A DNA stretch of 64,000 nucleotides from Microlunatus lacustris (GCA_039527025.1 BAAAJN010000015.1:30723-94722), one strand, 5' to 3'; counted from the first letter of the stretch, positions 16,810 to 25,167 are shown. Notes: generated from the letters alone by a model not told the origin. Numbers and translations are program-made.

Positions 16810-16927
16810 ACCGACCATCGTGCGGAGCAGGTCAGTGGCCGAACCTCGTGCGGAGCACGTGAGTGGCCGACCCTCGCGCGAGACGCACGGAACAGCCGAC
16901 CGTTTGTGCGGGACGCATGCAGTGGTG
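16810..16927 (+). repeat. Dispersed repeat, about four units
   Basis: Two units of the CGTGCGGAGCACG type followed by two of the second type with stem GTGCG/CGCAC (TTTGTGCGGGACGCATGC). All on the + strand, between two leftward genes. Confidence 0.85.
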
Positions 16928-16990
16928 ATGTCTCACGCGGGGTGGACCTGCAGTCGCTCACCTTGGTGCCGGACCGCGTCGAGCGTGCGG

Positions 16991-17278
16991 TCAGTCTGGG
17001 AGCGACCTTCTCGGGTTGCCGAGGGTCGTGGCGTTGGGGAGGTTGCTGAGGTAGGGGACTCGGCTGGGTCTGCCGAGATCGGCCAGTTGTTCGTTGAGGA
17101 CGCAGGCCAGCACCTCTTGCTGCCCGGCCGGCATCTCGATCAGGCCGTGCAGGTAGGCGTCGAGATCGAACACGACCAGTGTGCCGCCGTAGCCCAGGTA
17201 GGAGAGCCAGAGCTCCTCGAGACTCCAGCCGCACTCGAGGCGGGCCGCCTGGAAGAGGCGGTGACGAGACTCAGACAT
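16991..17278 (-). CDS. Small hypothetical protein linked to GAF-ANTAR gene
   Basis: 95 residues starting 9 bp after the GAF-ANTAR stop, so the two are one operon. Begins MSESRHRLFQAARLECGWSLEELWLSYL; the part up to residue 80 looks folded (helices, LVVFDLDAYLHGL) and the tail is polar. Short proteins with this ...LSxEELWLxYxxLGG pattern recur beside ANTAR regulators in actinobacteria, but no function is known to me. Two cysteines, no membrane segment. Confidence 0.65.
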   Translation of the reverse strand: MSESRHRLFQAARLECGWSLEELWLSYLGYGGTLVVFDLDAYLHGLIEMPAGQQEVLACVLNEQLADLGRPSRVPYLSNLPNATTLGNPRRSLPD

Positions 17279-17287
17279 GACCAGTAC

Positions 17288-18037
17288 TCACGCCTGCAGG
17301 TCGGTCGTGGGGGTGGTCACCGACTCCACGAGGTCGCGGGCCACGTGCCGGAGCTTGGCGTTGGTGTGCTGTGAGATGGCTAGCAGGGTAGCGAAGGCGG
17401 TCTGGTCGTCGGCGGCCCCCCGGGCCAGGAGGATGCCCTTGGCTTGGCCGATGACGTCACGGGTCTGGAGCGCCTCGGTGAGCTGGCGGGATGTGCGTCG
17501 GGCATCGGCCAGCGTTTGCACGTTCGCCAGCAGCACCGCGGCCTGCCGGGCGAACAGCTCGAGCAGGTGGGCCGCTCGTGCGTCGAACGCCCCAGGCTCG
17601 GTCGAGTACACCTTGATCGCGCCGACGCAGTCCTGCCCAGCGAGCAACGGGCTGCTGAGCATCGACCGCACGCCGACCTGAGCGGCTGCTCGGGACCACT
17701 GGGGCCAACGGGCCTCGATGGTGGTGTCGTCGACCTGCAGGTGGGCCCGGTCCCTCCAAGAGTCCAGGCAGGGGCCCTCGTCCAACTCGTACTGCAGGCG
17801 GTCGGCCTCCAGCACCAGGTCATCCGACGCGGCGACGTTGCGCTTGCCGAGGCTGTCCACCACGGTCACGCCGGCGCCGGTCGTGCCCGGGATGGTCTCG
17901 ACGAGCAGGGCGGTGACGAGCTCCACTGCGCTGGTGATGGTCTCGGTGGACAACAGCACTGTCCCGAGCGGGGCGAGTAGGGCTGCCAGACCTGTCATCT
18001 CGGAGGAGTCGGCAGGCGAGCGCGTCAGATCTGTCAC
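17288..18037 (-). CDS. GAF and ANTAR domain RNA-binding regulator
   Basis: 249 residues from GTG 18037 (GAGGA seven bases upstream); an ATG-like start further up at 18142 would add 35 residues. The GAF domain spans about 25-160 (GAGVTVVDSLG, DEGPCLDSWRDR, RSMLSSPLLAG). The ANTAR domain at about 175-235 reads LTEALQTRDVIGQAKGILLARG...AFATLLAISQHTNAKLRHVARDLV. ANTAR proteins bind dual-hexaloop RNA and prevent termination; the GAF part is the sensor. I did not find a paired-hexaloop leader in its own region. Signal unknown. Confidence 0.85.
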   Translation of the reverse strand: MTDLTRSPADSSEMTGLAALLAPLGTVLLSTETITSAVELVTALLVETIPGTTGAGVTVVDSLGKRNVAASDDLVLEADRLQYELDEGPCLDSWRDRAHLQVDDTTIEARWPQWSRAAAQVGVRSMLSSPLLAGQDCVGAIKVYSTEPGAFDARAAHLLELFARQAAVLLANVQTLADARRTSRQLTEALQTRDVIGQAKGILLARGAADDQTAFATLLAISQHTNAKLRHVARDLVESVTTPTTDLQA

Positions 18038-18212
18038 GAGCGGGTCCTCATCTGTCAGCAGGATGATGACCCGATCGCACCGAAGTTCTTGGTAGGTGTT
18101 GGTGCGCGTGCGCGGGAGCGGCAACGCCTGGGTCGGCGTCAATGGTAGGTCGTGTGCGACAGATACGCGAGCGTGCGGCCAGTCCCGCCTGCCGGGCGTG
18201 TCCGTTCCGAGG

Positions 18213-18260
18213 GCCGTTGTGCAGGACGCACGCAGTGGCCGACGTCAGTGACCGACCGGC
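18213..18260 (+). repeat. Dispersed repeat
   Basis: TTGTGCAGGACGCACGCAGTGGCCGAC followed by a short GTCAGTGACCGACCGG. Lies in the divergent region between the GAF-ANTAR gene and a methyltransferase gene. Confidence 0.8.
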
Positions 18261-18327
18261 TCCCGCGACGGGCGGTTGTGCCGGAGGGTGGCCGCGACGG
18301 CGGGCGCGACTGCCCTACTTTGACCCG

Positions 18328-18933
18328 GTGACCCATGCAGTCCGTGACGCCTACTCGTCCATCTCGGAGCAGTACATCAGCCTGTTCGACGGCACCGGGC
18401 GGGAACATCAGGAAGACGCGGCACTGGTACGGCGACACTTGACCGGACTTGATGGACCAGTGCTCGACCTCGGCTGCGGGCCCGGTCACTGGACCGCCGA
18501 CCTGCACTCCTGGGGCGCTGCCGTGACGGGCGTCGACGTGGTCCCGGAGTTCATCGCCCACGCTCAGGCGGTCCATCCCGGCCCGGACTTCCAGCTGGGA
18601 TCGATGACCGAGCTGGACACCGCTGACCACTCGATCGCGGGCATCCTCGCGTGGTACTCAACCATCCACCTGCCCCCATCAGGGCTTGACCGGGTACTGC
18701 ACGAGTTCCGCCGGCTCCTTGCCCCCGACGGCGTGCTGGTCGTGGGCTTCTTCGCCAGCGATGGTGACGTGGCCCCGTTCGAGCACCAGGTCATCACCGC
18801 CTACCGCTGGCCGGTCAACATCTTCGTAGAACACCTCCTGGCCGCAGGTTTCGTCGAGGAGCAGCGCCGACAGCACCAGGTCCCGGAACGACCCGACCGG
18901 ATGTACGCGGCCGTCGCCGCCCGCGCATCCTGA
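18328..18933 (+). CDS. Class I SAM-dependent methyltransferase
   Basis: 201 residues from GTG 18328. Motif I VLDLGCGPGHWTADL at about 47-61, motif II VTGVDVVPEFI, motif III-like IAGILAWYSTIHLPP and post-motif LLAPDGVLVVGFF. The usual length for a small-molecule methyltransferase (methyltransferase domain 11/25 type). No neighbour hints at the substrate; it stands alone between two repeat loci. Confidence 0.82.
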   Translation: MTHAVRDAYSSISEQYISLFDGTGREHQEDAALVRRHLTGLDGPVLDLGCGPGHWTADLHSWGAAVTGVDVVPEFIAHAQAVHPGPDFQLGSMTELDTADHSIAGILAWYSTIHLPPSGLDRVLHEFRRLLAPDGVLVVGFFASDGDVAPFEHQVITAYRWPVNIFVEHLLAAGFVEEQRRQHQVPERPDRMYAAVAARAS

Positions 18934-18990
18934 CGACCGGTGTACCGCGCGCGATGCGGTAGCCCAGCGCGCGGCTGCCGTCCTGGTAGC

Positions 18991-19041
18991 GCCGACCGTC
19001 GTGCGGCGCGCGTCCGTGGCCGACCGTTGTGCGGCTAGGTC
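18991..19041 (+). repeat. Dispersed repeat, two degenerate units
   Basis: GACCGTCGTGCGGCGCGCGT then CCGTGGCCGACCGTTGTGCGG. Same orientation as all other copies; follows the methyltransferase gene. Confidence 0.75.
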
Positions 19042-19210
19042 GGACCTGGCCTGAAGGCTGACTCAGCCAGTGGGCTCCCTCCCGGACGGGGCGCCTGGGC
19101 CTTCCCGTAAGCACTCCGGCGGTGCAACATGGTGTTGAGCGGTGCCGGCGCAGGAGCCAAGACGGCTGCCCACGCGGTCAGCCGCGTCGCCGGCGGGGGG
19201 ACCTGTGACT

Positions 19211-19426
19211 ATGCGGGTGGTGGGCCGTGTTGCCTGTTGGTTCGTGGGGCACCGGTGGCGGATCGAGCACAACCGCGCCACGCAGGGTACGGAGGAGGAC
19301 TGCTCGCGGTGCGGCAGGCACAGGTCCACGTTTCCCGGTGCGACCGATTCGGGCAGGAGGGGGGCGAACCCGGGCGAAGGCTTGGGGTTCCGAGGAGGAG
19401 AAGGAGGAGGCGGCGACAGCGACTGA
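19211..19426 (+). CDS. Small zinc-ribbon-like protein
   Basis: 71 residues from ATG 19211 (GTG 19205 also possible, after GGGGGG). It reads MRVVGRVACWFVGHRW, then CSRCGRHRSTF, then a glycine-rich acidic tail. A Cys...His plus CxxC arrangement with the phrase CWFVGHRW matches small single zinc-ribbon proteins common in actinobacteria and phages. Role unknown. It stands alone, flanked by repeats at about 19.0 and 19.44 kb. Confidence 0.6.
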   Translation: MRVVGRVACWFVGHRWRIEHNRATQGTEEDCSRCGRHRSTFPGATDSGRRGANPGEGLGFRGGEGGGGDSD

Positions 19427-19439
19427 GGACTCGTTTCGC

Positions 19440-19502
19440 GACCGTGGTGCGGGACGCACACACTGGCCGACCCTCGTGCGGAGCAGGCAGTAGCCGACCG
19501 CC
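19440..19502 (+). repeat. Dispersed repeat, two to three units
   Basis: GACCGTGGTGCGGGACGCACAC, then ACTGGCCGACCCTCGTGCGGAGCA, then GGCAGTAGCCGACCG. Both stem types occur side by side. Confidence 0.8.
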
Positions 19503-19515
19503 GTCGAGAGGGTCT

Positions 19516-19549
19516 GCCCCTACTCCGGTTGACTCGTTCGGGTAGGGGC
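19516..19549. terminator. Inverted repeat at IS3 remnant end
   Basis: GCCCCTAC (19516-19523) and GTAGGGGC (19542-19549) around an 18-nt spacer, just past the stop of the IS3 transposase fragment. It could be the inner part of an IS end or a terminator. Confidence 0.4.
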
Positions 19550-19551
19550 GG

Positions 19552-19797
19552 TCAGGCAGCGGTAGCGGCTTGTTGGAGTATCTCGAACTCGATGGGTGTG
19601 AGCCGGCCGAGGGTGTCTTGTCGGCGTCGGCGGTGGTAGGTGTTCTCGATCCAGGTGATGATCGCCAGCCGGAGCTGTTGTCGGGTCTGCCAGCGGCGGC
19701 GGTTGAGGACGTTCTTCTGCAGCAGGGAGAAGAACGACTCCATGGCGGCGTTGTCGGCGCAGGCACCGACCTGCCCCATCGGACCGCGCAGCCTCCG
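19552..19797 (-). pseudogene. IS3-family transposase, 3' fragment
   Basis: About 80 residues of the C-terminal integrase region: GACADNAAMESFFSLLQKNVL (with the catalytic Glu of the DDE triad), then TRQQLRLAIITWIENTYHRRRRQ, DTLGRLTPIEFE. The sequence upstream is unrelated, so the rest of the element is gone. Not functional. Confidence 0.8.
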
Positions 19798-19954
19798 CCC
19801 GGAAGGAGGCAGTAGCGCCACCCGTTCCTCTTCTGCCGTCGGATCACGAGTACGGCACCACCGTCGTCACGGAGAACGATGCTGGCTGCACGATCCCGGA
19901 GAGTCGCCCCGACTGGGGGGATTTAGCCTTCGATCTGCACGCCCGCCTCCAGGA

Positions 19955-20018
19955 GTCGACCGTTGTGCGGGCTGCAGGCAGGCCAATCCTCGTGCGAGAC
20001 GCGGCGATGGCCGGCCCT
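19955..20018 (+). repeat. Dispersed repeat, two degenerate units
   Basis: GTCGACCGTTGTGCGGGCTGCAGGCAGGCC and CAATCCTCGTGCGAGACGCGG, CGATGGCCGGCC. Diverged but in the same orientation, between the IS3 fragment and the glutamate-synthase-like gene. Confidence 0.65.
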
Positions 20019-20060
20019 CCTCAGATTCCGCCATGCGTAGGTGCGTGAGGGGCCAACGAC

Positions 20061-21638
20061 TCATCCGACGGCGGAAGTTGACGGCGGCGCGCTGGCACCC
20101 TGTTCCTCGGTGGCGGTCATGAGCCGGATGATCGCCTCCCGGTCCGCGACCGATGGCAGTCCCCAGCCCGGCTGGTAGCCGTACACCTCCCCGAGCGGGG
20201 TCGACGCGGTCCGGCCGTCGAGGATCTCCACCGAGTCGACGTCGATCAGGCCGGGGTGCTCGACGCCACATGCTTCGGCCACCTTGACCAAGTCGCGGCG
20301 GAGCGTCTTGACGTAGTTGGCCAGGCGCACCGATTTCAGCGCAGGGTCCAGGCCGTGGGCCAGCCACGCGTTCTGGGTGGCCACACCGGTGGGGCAGGTG
20401 TCGGTGTGGCACTTCTGGGCCTGGATGCAGCCGATCGCCAGCATCGCCTCTCGCGCGACGTTGATCATGTCGCAGCCGAGGGCGAAGGCGACCACCGCGT
20501 TGTCCGGCAGTCCCAGCTTCCCGCCGCCCAGGAAGACGACCTGCTCGTGAAGGCCGCGCTCGGCGAAGGTCCGGTAGACCCGGCTGAACCCGAGCTGGAA
20601 AGGCAGCGAGACCGAGTCGGTGAAGATCAGCGGCGCCGCCCCGGTCCCGCCCTCCCCGCCGTCGATGGTGACGAAATCGACTCCGCGCCCGGTCTCGACC
20701 ATCAGGGTCGTCAGGTCGTCCCAGAACCGCAGGTCCCCGACCGCTGACTTGATGCCCACCGGTAAGCCGGTCTCGGCGGCTAGCAGCTCGACCCAGTCGA
20801 GCAGGCTGTCGGTGTCGGAGAACTCGGCGTGCCGTGACGGGCTGATGCAGTCCTGACCCTCAGGCACCCCCCGGGTGGCGGCGATCTCCGCCGACACCTT
20901 GGCTCCGGGAAGGACGCCGCCCAGCCCGGGCTTCGCGCCCTGGCTCAGTTTGATCTCGAGCGCCCGCACCGGCGTTTCCGCCACCAGGGCTTTCAGTCGG
21001 TCGAGATCGAACCGACCCTCCGCGTCCCGGCAGCCGAAGTAGGCGGTACCGATCTGGAACACCAACTCCCCGCCCTTGCGGTGGTGCGGGGAGACGCCCC
21101 CTTCACCCGTGTTGTGCAGGCACCCGGCCAGCGCGGCGCCGGCGTTGAGGGCGGCGATGGCGTTGCCCGACAGCGAACCGAAGCTCATCGCCGAGATGTT
21201 GACGACCGATTCCGGCCGGAAGGCGTGCCGTCGGCCGCGAGCTGCGCCTAGGACCTTGGCGCAGGGCAGCTTCACCTCGTGGCCGGCGGCGGGTGAGGAC
21301 GGCGGGACGGCACGGCCGAACGTGCGGTGCTGGATCACCGGATAGCCGGCGGTGTACTCGATGTCGTTGTCGGTGCCGAAACCGAAGTAGTTGTTCTCCT
21401 TCTTCGCCGAGGCGTACACCCAGCGACGCTGGTCCCGGGTGAAGGGGCGCTCCTCGTTGTTGCCCGCCACCAGGTACTGCCGAAGTTCAGGGCCAATCGA
21501 CTCCAGCAGGTAGCGGGCGTGGCCGAGCAGAGGAAAGTTGCGGAGCAGCGCATGGTCGCGTTGCTTCAGGTCACGCGCGGCGAGCACACCGGCGGCGACG
21601 GCCAAGGCAGCGGGTACCGACTTCGACGTCCATCCCAT
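20061..21638 (-). CDS. FMN-binding glutamate synthase-family protein
   Basis: 525 residues from ATG 21638 (CAGGA upstream); an alternative start at 21695 would put the coding region inside a large inverted repeat. One N-terminal hydrophobic segment (SVPAALAVAAGVLAA), then the GltB-type FMN/iron-sulphur core: VVNISAMSFGSLSGNAI, HNTGEGGVSPHHRKGGELVFQIG, ALEIKLSQGAKPGLGG, FVTIDGGEGGTGAAP and the cysteine cluster IGCIQAQKCHTDTCPTGVATQN. It lacks the glutaminase domain, like archaeal and stand-alone synthase-like oxidoreductases. True reaction unknown; glutamate synthesis should not be assumed. Confidence 0.85.
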   Translation of the reverse strand: MGWTSKSVPAALAVAAGVLAARDLKQRDHALLRNFPLLGHARYLLESIGPELRQYLVAGNNEERPFTRDQRRWVYASAKKENNYFGFGTDNDIEYTAGYPVIQHRTFGRAVPPSSPAAGHEVKLPCAKVLGAARGRRHAFRPESVVNISAMSFGSLSGNAIAALNAGAALAGCLHNTGEGGVSPHHRKGGELVFQIGTAYFGCRDAEGRFDLDRLKALVAETPVRALEIKLSQGAKPGLGGVLPGAKVSAEIAATRGVPEGQDCISPSRHAEFSDTDSLLDWVELLAAETGLPVGIKSAVGDLRFWDDLTTLMVETGRGVDFVTIDGGEGGTGAAPLIFTDSVSLPFQLGFSRVYRTFAERGLHEQVVFLGGGKLGLPDNAVVAFALGCDMINVAREAMLAIGCIQAQKCHTDTCPTGVATQNAWLAHGLDPALKSVRLANYVKTLRRDLVKVAEACGVEHPGLIDVDSVEILDGRTASTPLGEVYGYQPGWGLPSVADREAIIRLMTATEEQGASAPPSTSAVG

Positions 21639-21675
21639 GCGGTCATCCTGCCTGGCAAACGCAGACTCCGTCACT

Positions 21676-21720
21676 GATGCTCTCCTAAGAGTCAACAGGC
21701 TTGGCTCTTAGGAGAGCATC
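21676..21720. promoter_or_regulatory. Large inverted repeat upstream of the FMN oxidoreductase
   Basis: 16-bp perfect arms GATGCTCTCCTAAGAG and CTCTTAGGAGAGCATC around a 13-bp spacer. Each arm is itself a CTCT-N4-AGAG dyad. On the minus strand a TTGACT that could be a -35 box starts in the spacer and runs into an arm. It looks like a double operator with an overlapping promoter. Confidence 0.6.
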
Positions 21721-22059
21721 CGCGGCAGCCGCTCGGGGTCGAAGTCGGACTCCGACGATCGGGCCGGTGCCCAGTCCACGAGCATCTTCGACAGCTGGCA
21801 CCTGGCCGTCATCACCGTCCGTTGAGGAACCGTGCGACGGCGTCATCGGTCGATCCATCGAGCTGTCCGCCGCCCGGGATGATGCCGCAGTGGGCGAGAT
21901 TTGACGAGGCCGTCCCGTGCTCGTGCGCGAACATCACCTCGGCCAATTCGAATCCGAGACCGTGAAGTCGTGTAAGCGCGGGCGATCGAGCGCATCTGCT
22001 CCCCGTAGCCGGACGACGCCTCGACTGCATCTCGCAACCGGGTCTCAAGACGAGCGAAG
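21721..22059. other. Intergenic, no gene recognised
   Basis: A leftward open stretch (about 21814-21970) ends in HGTASSNLAHCGIIPGGGQL but has no start, ribosome site or family resemblance; it may be a gene remnant. I see nothing else. Confidence 0.4.
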
Positions 22060-22124
22060 CGACCGTGGTCCAGGACGCACGTCAGCGGCCGACCCTCGTG
22101 CGGACCACGTCAGTGGCCGACCGC
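22060..22124 (+). repeat. Dispersed repeat, two to three units
   Basis: GACCGTGGTCCAGGACGCACGTCAGCGGCC, GACCCTCGTGCGGACCACG (stem partly broken), TCAGTGGCCGACCGCC. The 256 bp that follow, to 22380, hold no evident gene. Confidence 0.8.
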
Positions 22125-22380
22125 CTGACGACGCAGCTTGGACCGCGACCTTGAGCGGCCGTTGTGGGTAGAGAGAGCGTCGGGGTGGACTGGTGCCCGT
22201 AGGGCAGCCCCTCCCCATGGCGGCCTTGGCATGGCCAGTAAGGCTCCGACTACGTGCTTGCGTCCGGAGAAGTTCGTGGGTGCAACTAGCCACCCCTGAG
22301 GGGCCAATCGTGACCAACCCGCCCGATTTCAGGCCTCACCCCGTCGAGATTGCCGGGTGCACCCCGTGGATACAACAGTG

Positions 22381-22629
22381 ATGTTCGGACCTCGTGTGCT
22401 GGCCGCAGCCGTGGTACTAGGAGTCGTCTCACTATCTTCTTGCTCGGCGGACTCTGCGGCGCCGGCTACACCACCAGCACCAGCAGCAACGGTGACGGTC
22501 ACCACGCCGGGGCCGACGGTACCAACGACCGCGACGCCATCAGCAACGCCCAACTCGGGAGTGCTGACCGCTAGCTCGCTCATAGGCTCCAAGGAACCAG
22601 CTCGTCGAGGAGGGACTCCCGTGCGATGA
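22381..22629 (+). CDS. Short lipoprotein, probably truncated
   Basis: 82 residues from ATG 22381. Hydrophobic signal FGPRVLAAAVVLGVVSLSSC with a lipobox ending SLSSC, then Ala/Pro/Thr-rich linker ATVTVTTPGPTVPTTATPSATP and a short tail. There is almost no folded part. The linker resembles that of the Ltp lipoprotein at 23280-24032 (TTTVTATVPGPTVT), so this could be the leftover head of a related gene. No clear ribosome site. Confidence 0.45.
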   Translation: MFGPRVLAAAVVLGVVSLSSCSADSAAPATPPAPAATVTVTTPGPTVPTTATPSATPNSGVLTASSLIGSKEPARRGGTPVR

Positions 22630-23279
22630 CTAGACAGTGGTTTCTGAAGACCGCCTAGGCACATGTGATGACCTCAACATCCTGACCGTTCAGCAGCCTG
22701 GAGAGGATGGCCACAAGGTGTACCAGTTGAGTCTGGCAGCCTCGTGGCAAACGCTCCGAGATGCTGGGCGACAAGAAATTGCCCTGCTGGTAGGGATCAA
22801 CTGCTTCGTCCGGCTCGCGCTGCAGGATGCGGAAACTCTGCAGGAACGTGTTGGGGGGGTCATCCTCAACTGACTATTGCCGACGGTTACGGTGTCAGGA
22901 TCAGGTTGAGTGCGATTCCCCCTTGCGTCTGCCAGGCGCATGCGCAACGGAGGGTGAGGCCAACCGCTGAAAAGGCTTGCTCAACCGCCGTCCGCGAGCG
23001 CTCCAGATCGAGCGTGCCACCCGCAGCGGATCGGCGCCAGCCAGTGGGCTCCTACCTCCGGACATCAAGCCCAGCGAAAGAGGGCCGCCAGGTCCAGATC
23101 GCTGCTGCCGCTGACTTCAGCACGTCCTGGCGTACTCAGGACGGGTGGACAAGGGGCAAGCGGGCGCTACTGACGAGAGTGCCCGCACGTACTGACAACA
23201 GCAAGGTGCCCAACCTGATCGTCTTTGTGGGGGTTGTCGACTCGGCGGCGACTTCTCAGGAACGAACCTGAGCCTTCGA
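22630..23279. other. Low-confidence stretch between two lipoprotein genes
   Basis: An open frame at 22637-22873 (+) gives 78 residues including GTCDDLNILTVQQPGEDGHKV; another at 22744-23271 (+) is arginine/serine-rich and looks non-coding. Base composition is less GC-rich than around it. The first could be the decayed body of the lipoprotein at 22381. No family recognised. Confidence 0.3.
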
Positions 23280-24032
23280 TCACAGCCCGGCTTTGCTGAC
23301 CCCGTACTCTGCCTGCGACTGACTGAAGCCCTCGTACTTCAACTGGTCGATCAGACCCTGGCGCGAGAAGTTGCTGTGGCTGAGGTAGGACTCAGCGCTC
23401 CCTGCAGCCTGCTTCTTCCAGTTGACATCGAGATGCTCCACGGCGAACGTCGCGTCCTCCGTGGAGAAGTCCTCGTACTCCAACTGCTCGATCAGGCCGC
23501 TCTTGGAGAAGTTGCTGTGGCTGAGGTAGGACTCTGCGGAGCCAATCGCCTGTTCCTGCGAGTTGCTCATGTTCGACTCGGGCTCCGGCTCCGGCTCGGG
23601 CTCCGGCTCCGGCTCCGGCTCCGGCTCGGGCTCCGGCTCGGGCTCGGGCTCGGGCGCGGGAGCCGCGGCGGCGGTCACGGTGACAGTGGGGGCCGGCTTG
23701 GGCTCGGAGGCCTTTGCGGTCACGGTCGGGCCGGGAACGGTGGCGGTCACGGTGGTAGTGGGTGCCGATGCCGGCACAGCGGTCACGGTGCCCTCGCTGC
23801 CACCGAGGCTGCCAGTGCAGGCACCGATCAGCAGGGCTGGGACCACGAGGGCAGCGCGACGGAGCCAGACGCCCTTCGCCTTCTGTGGGGATGCTCCGGG
23901 TCGCGCCTGTTGGCCGTGAGGCTGAGGGCTCGGCTGCGGGCCCAGAGGCGGCTGCAGCGGCCGCGGCTGCGCAGCCTGGGGCGGCTGGGGTTCCCAGAAT
24001 TGCGGCCCGTGTGGCGGGGGCGAATTGGACAT
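23280..24032 (-). CDS. Ltp-family lipoprotein with Pro-Glu stalk
   Basis: 250 residues. A cytoplasmic Pro/Gln-rich head of about 50 residues, then a signal anchor with lipobox VVPALLIGAC, a Thr/Val-rich segment, a stalk of about 15 Glu-Pro pairs, and two copies of the Ltp domain: AIGSAESYLSHSNFSKSGLIEQLEYEDFSTEDATFAVEHL and AAGSAESYLSHSNFSRQGLIDQLKYEGFSQSQAEYGV (about 163-202 and 208-247). The Ltp domain was named after a streptococcal phage lipoprotein that blocks superinfection; the actinobacterial proteins have no proven role. Surface location is well supported. Confidence 0.8.
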   Translation of the reverse strand: MSNSPPPHGPQFWEPQPPQAAQPRPLQPPLGPQPSPQPHGQQARPGASPQKAKGVWLRRAALVVPALLIGACTGSLGGSEGTVTAVPASAPTTTVTATVPGPTVTAKASEPKPAPTVTVTAAAAPAPEPEPEPEPEPEPEPEPEPEPEPEPESNMSNSQEQAIGSAESYLSHSNFSKSGLIEQLEYEDFSTEDATFAVEHLDVNWKKQAAGSAESYLSHSNFSRQGLIDQLKYEGFSQSQAEYGVSKAGL

Positions 24033-24345
24033 CGAGGATTCTCCGTTCTAGTGGCTCGGACCGCGCTGAAGCATGTTCCGCTTCATTGCAGCTCCAGCCG
24101 TATCGGCAGCCCCGATCCCTGCTGGGAGTCGAGCTGAATCGTAGGGGAGGTCCTGTCCATGCCGCAATGAAAATCCCTTGATTTGCCTCCGCTTCGATGA
24201 AAAGGTGCCCTTTGCCCCAAGTCTTTCGTCCCGGCTCAACAGAATCGATTTGTCTTGCATCCCATTCTCCCGGAACCTCCTTTGGTCTCGAGCGCTGGCT
24301 GTACTGACCCCGAGGTTGGTGACGGCGTGGCCTGGGGTGCGTGAG
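24033..24345. other. Intergenic, no gene recognised
   Basis: 313 bp, less GC-rich than the genes (TTTGCCTCCGCTTCGATGAAAAGG). It would contain the promoter of the leftward Ltp gene. The right part may belong to the IS481 remnant. Confidence 0.4.
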
Positions 24346-24475
24346 GAAGACCTCCGGGTGGAGTGCAGGCTGTCTAGTTCGAGCTCCCCATCCCGGAGGT
24401 CTTCATGTCCCGCCCTATGACTGCTCTGTCCCCGGTTGGTCGGCTCCGGCTGGCGCGTTGCGTCGTTGAGGACCC
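24346..24475 (+). mobile_element. IS481-type element, left-end fragment
   Basis: A 13-bp perfect inverted repeat (GAAGACCTCCGGG at 24346-24358, CCCGGAGGTCTTC at 24392-24404) runs straight into ATG 24405. The product begins MSRPMTALSPVGRLRLARCVVED, the N-terminus of IS481-family transposases, and then loses similarity at about 24470, exactly where a dispersed repeat begins. Only about 23 codons remain. Confidence 0.6.
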
Positions 24476-24530
24476 TGGTGCAGGACGCACGTCCGTGACC
24501 GACCCTCGTGCGGGACGCACGCAGCAGCCG
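24470..24530 (+). repeat. Dispersed repeat, two units, second stem type
   Basis: GACCCTGGTGCAGGACGCACGTCCGTGACC and GACCCTCGTGCGGGACGCACGCAGCAGCC. It replaces the rest of the IS481 transposase gene. Confidence 0.8.
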
Positions 24531-24552
24531 AAGGGGGACCGGGACGCATAAC

Positions 24553-25167
24553 TCACCGGGTGTGCCTGCGTTGCGGTGGTTTCTCGCCCCTCCTACCTTG
24601 CCGAAGGAGGACCGCGGCGCCAGCCGCAGTCCCTGCGATGAGGAGGACCCCGCCGCTGACAATGCTCGACACGCGAGTGGGCCCCGGGAGGATCGCGGGC
24701 ATCGTGAACATGCCAACGAAGAACGGTTCGAGAACAGCCCCGGCGGGGACGACCAGGCGTGCCAGCAGCCCCCACCGGTCGATTCGGCGGGCAACAGCTC
24801 CGACCAGGCCTAAGGGGCCGCCCACAACGACAGCAAGCACAACCCAGAACCAGTTCTCCACCCATACCGCTGAGTCGAACTGCCCGAGCACCTGACCGAC
24901 GCTGTAGTGAACCACCAGCGCGATCAGGCAGGCGACGATTCCGGCAGCCGCCCCCTGCACCCAACGGCGGACGAGCCAACCCGCCAGGACCGGCAGCCCT
25001 GCCCAGACCGTCCCCGAATTCAACAACTTGCTCACGGTGGACCGGACCGCCAACAGCGTGTCGGCCTGAGCGGACAACTGGGCCACGGTCGTGACGTTGG
25101 AGGCCACCGACACCAGTGCCAGCGCGACCGAGGCTGCGAGTATCAGCCACCACCCCCGCCCCGCCAC
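24553..25167 (-). CDS. Multi-pass membrane protein (DUF6518-like)
   Basis: 204 residues, GTG start. About six hydrophobic segments: WLILAASVALALVSVAS, TVWAGLPVLAGWLV, GAAAGIVACLIALVVHY, WFWVVLAVVVGGPLGLVGAVA, LVVPAGAVLEPFFVG, GVLLIAGTAAGAAVLL, and a basic tail. The layout resembles the DUF6518 group of actinobacterial membrane proteins; that match is tentative. No charged catalytic residues in the helices. Single gene between repeats. Confidence 0.6.
   Translation of the reverse strand: MAGRGWWLILAASVALALVSVASNVTTVAQLSAQADTLLAVRSTVSKLLNSGTVWAGLPVLAGWLVRRWVQGAAAGIVACLIALVVHYSVGQVLGQFDSAVWVENWFWVVLAVVVGGPLGLVGAVARRIDRWGLLARLVVPAGAVLEPFFVGMFTMPAILPGPTRVSSIVSGGVLLIAGTAAGAAVLLRQGRRGEKPPQRRHTR

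Noticed and set aside
24048..24794. 248-codon leftward open frame
   Set aside because: It spans the Ltp upstream region, the IS481 fragment and a repeat locus, and has no family resemblance; it is chance openness.
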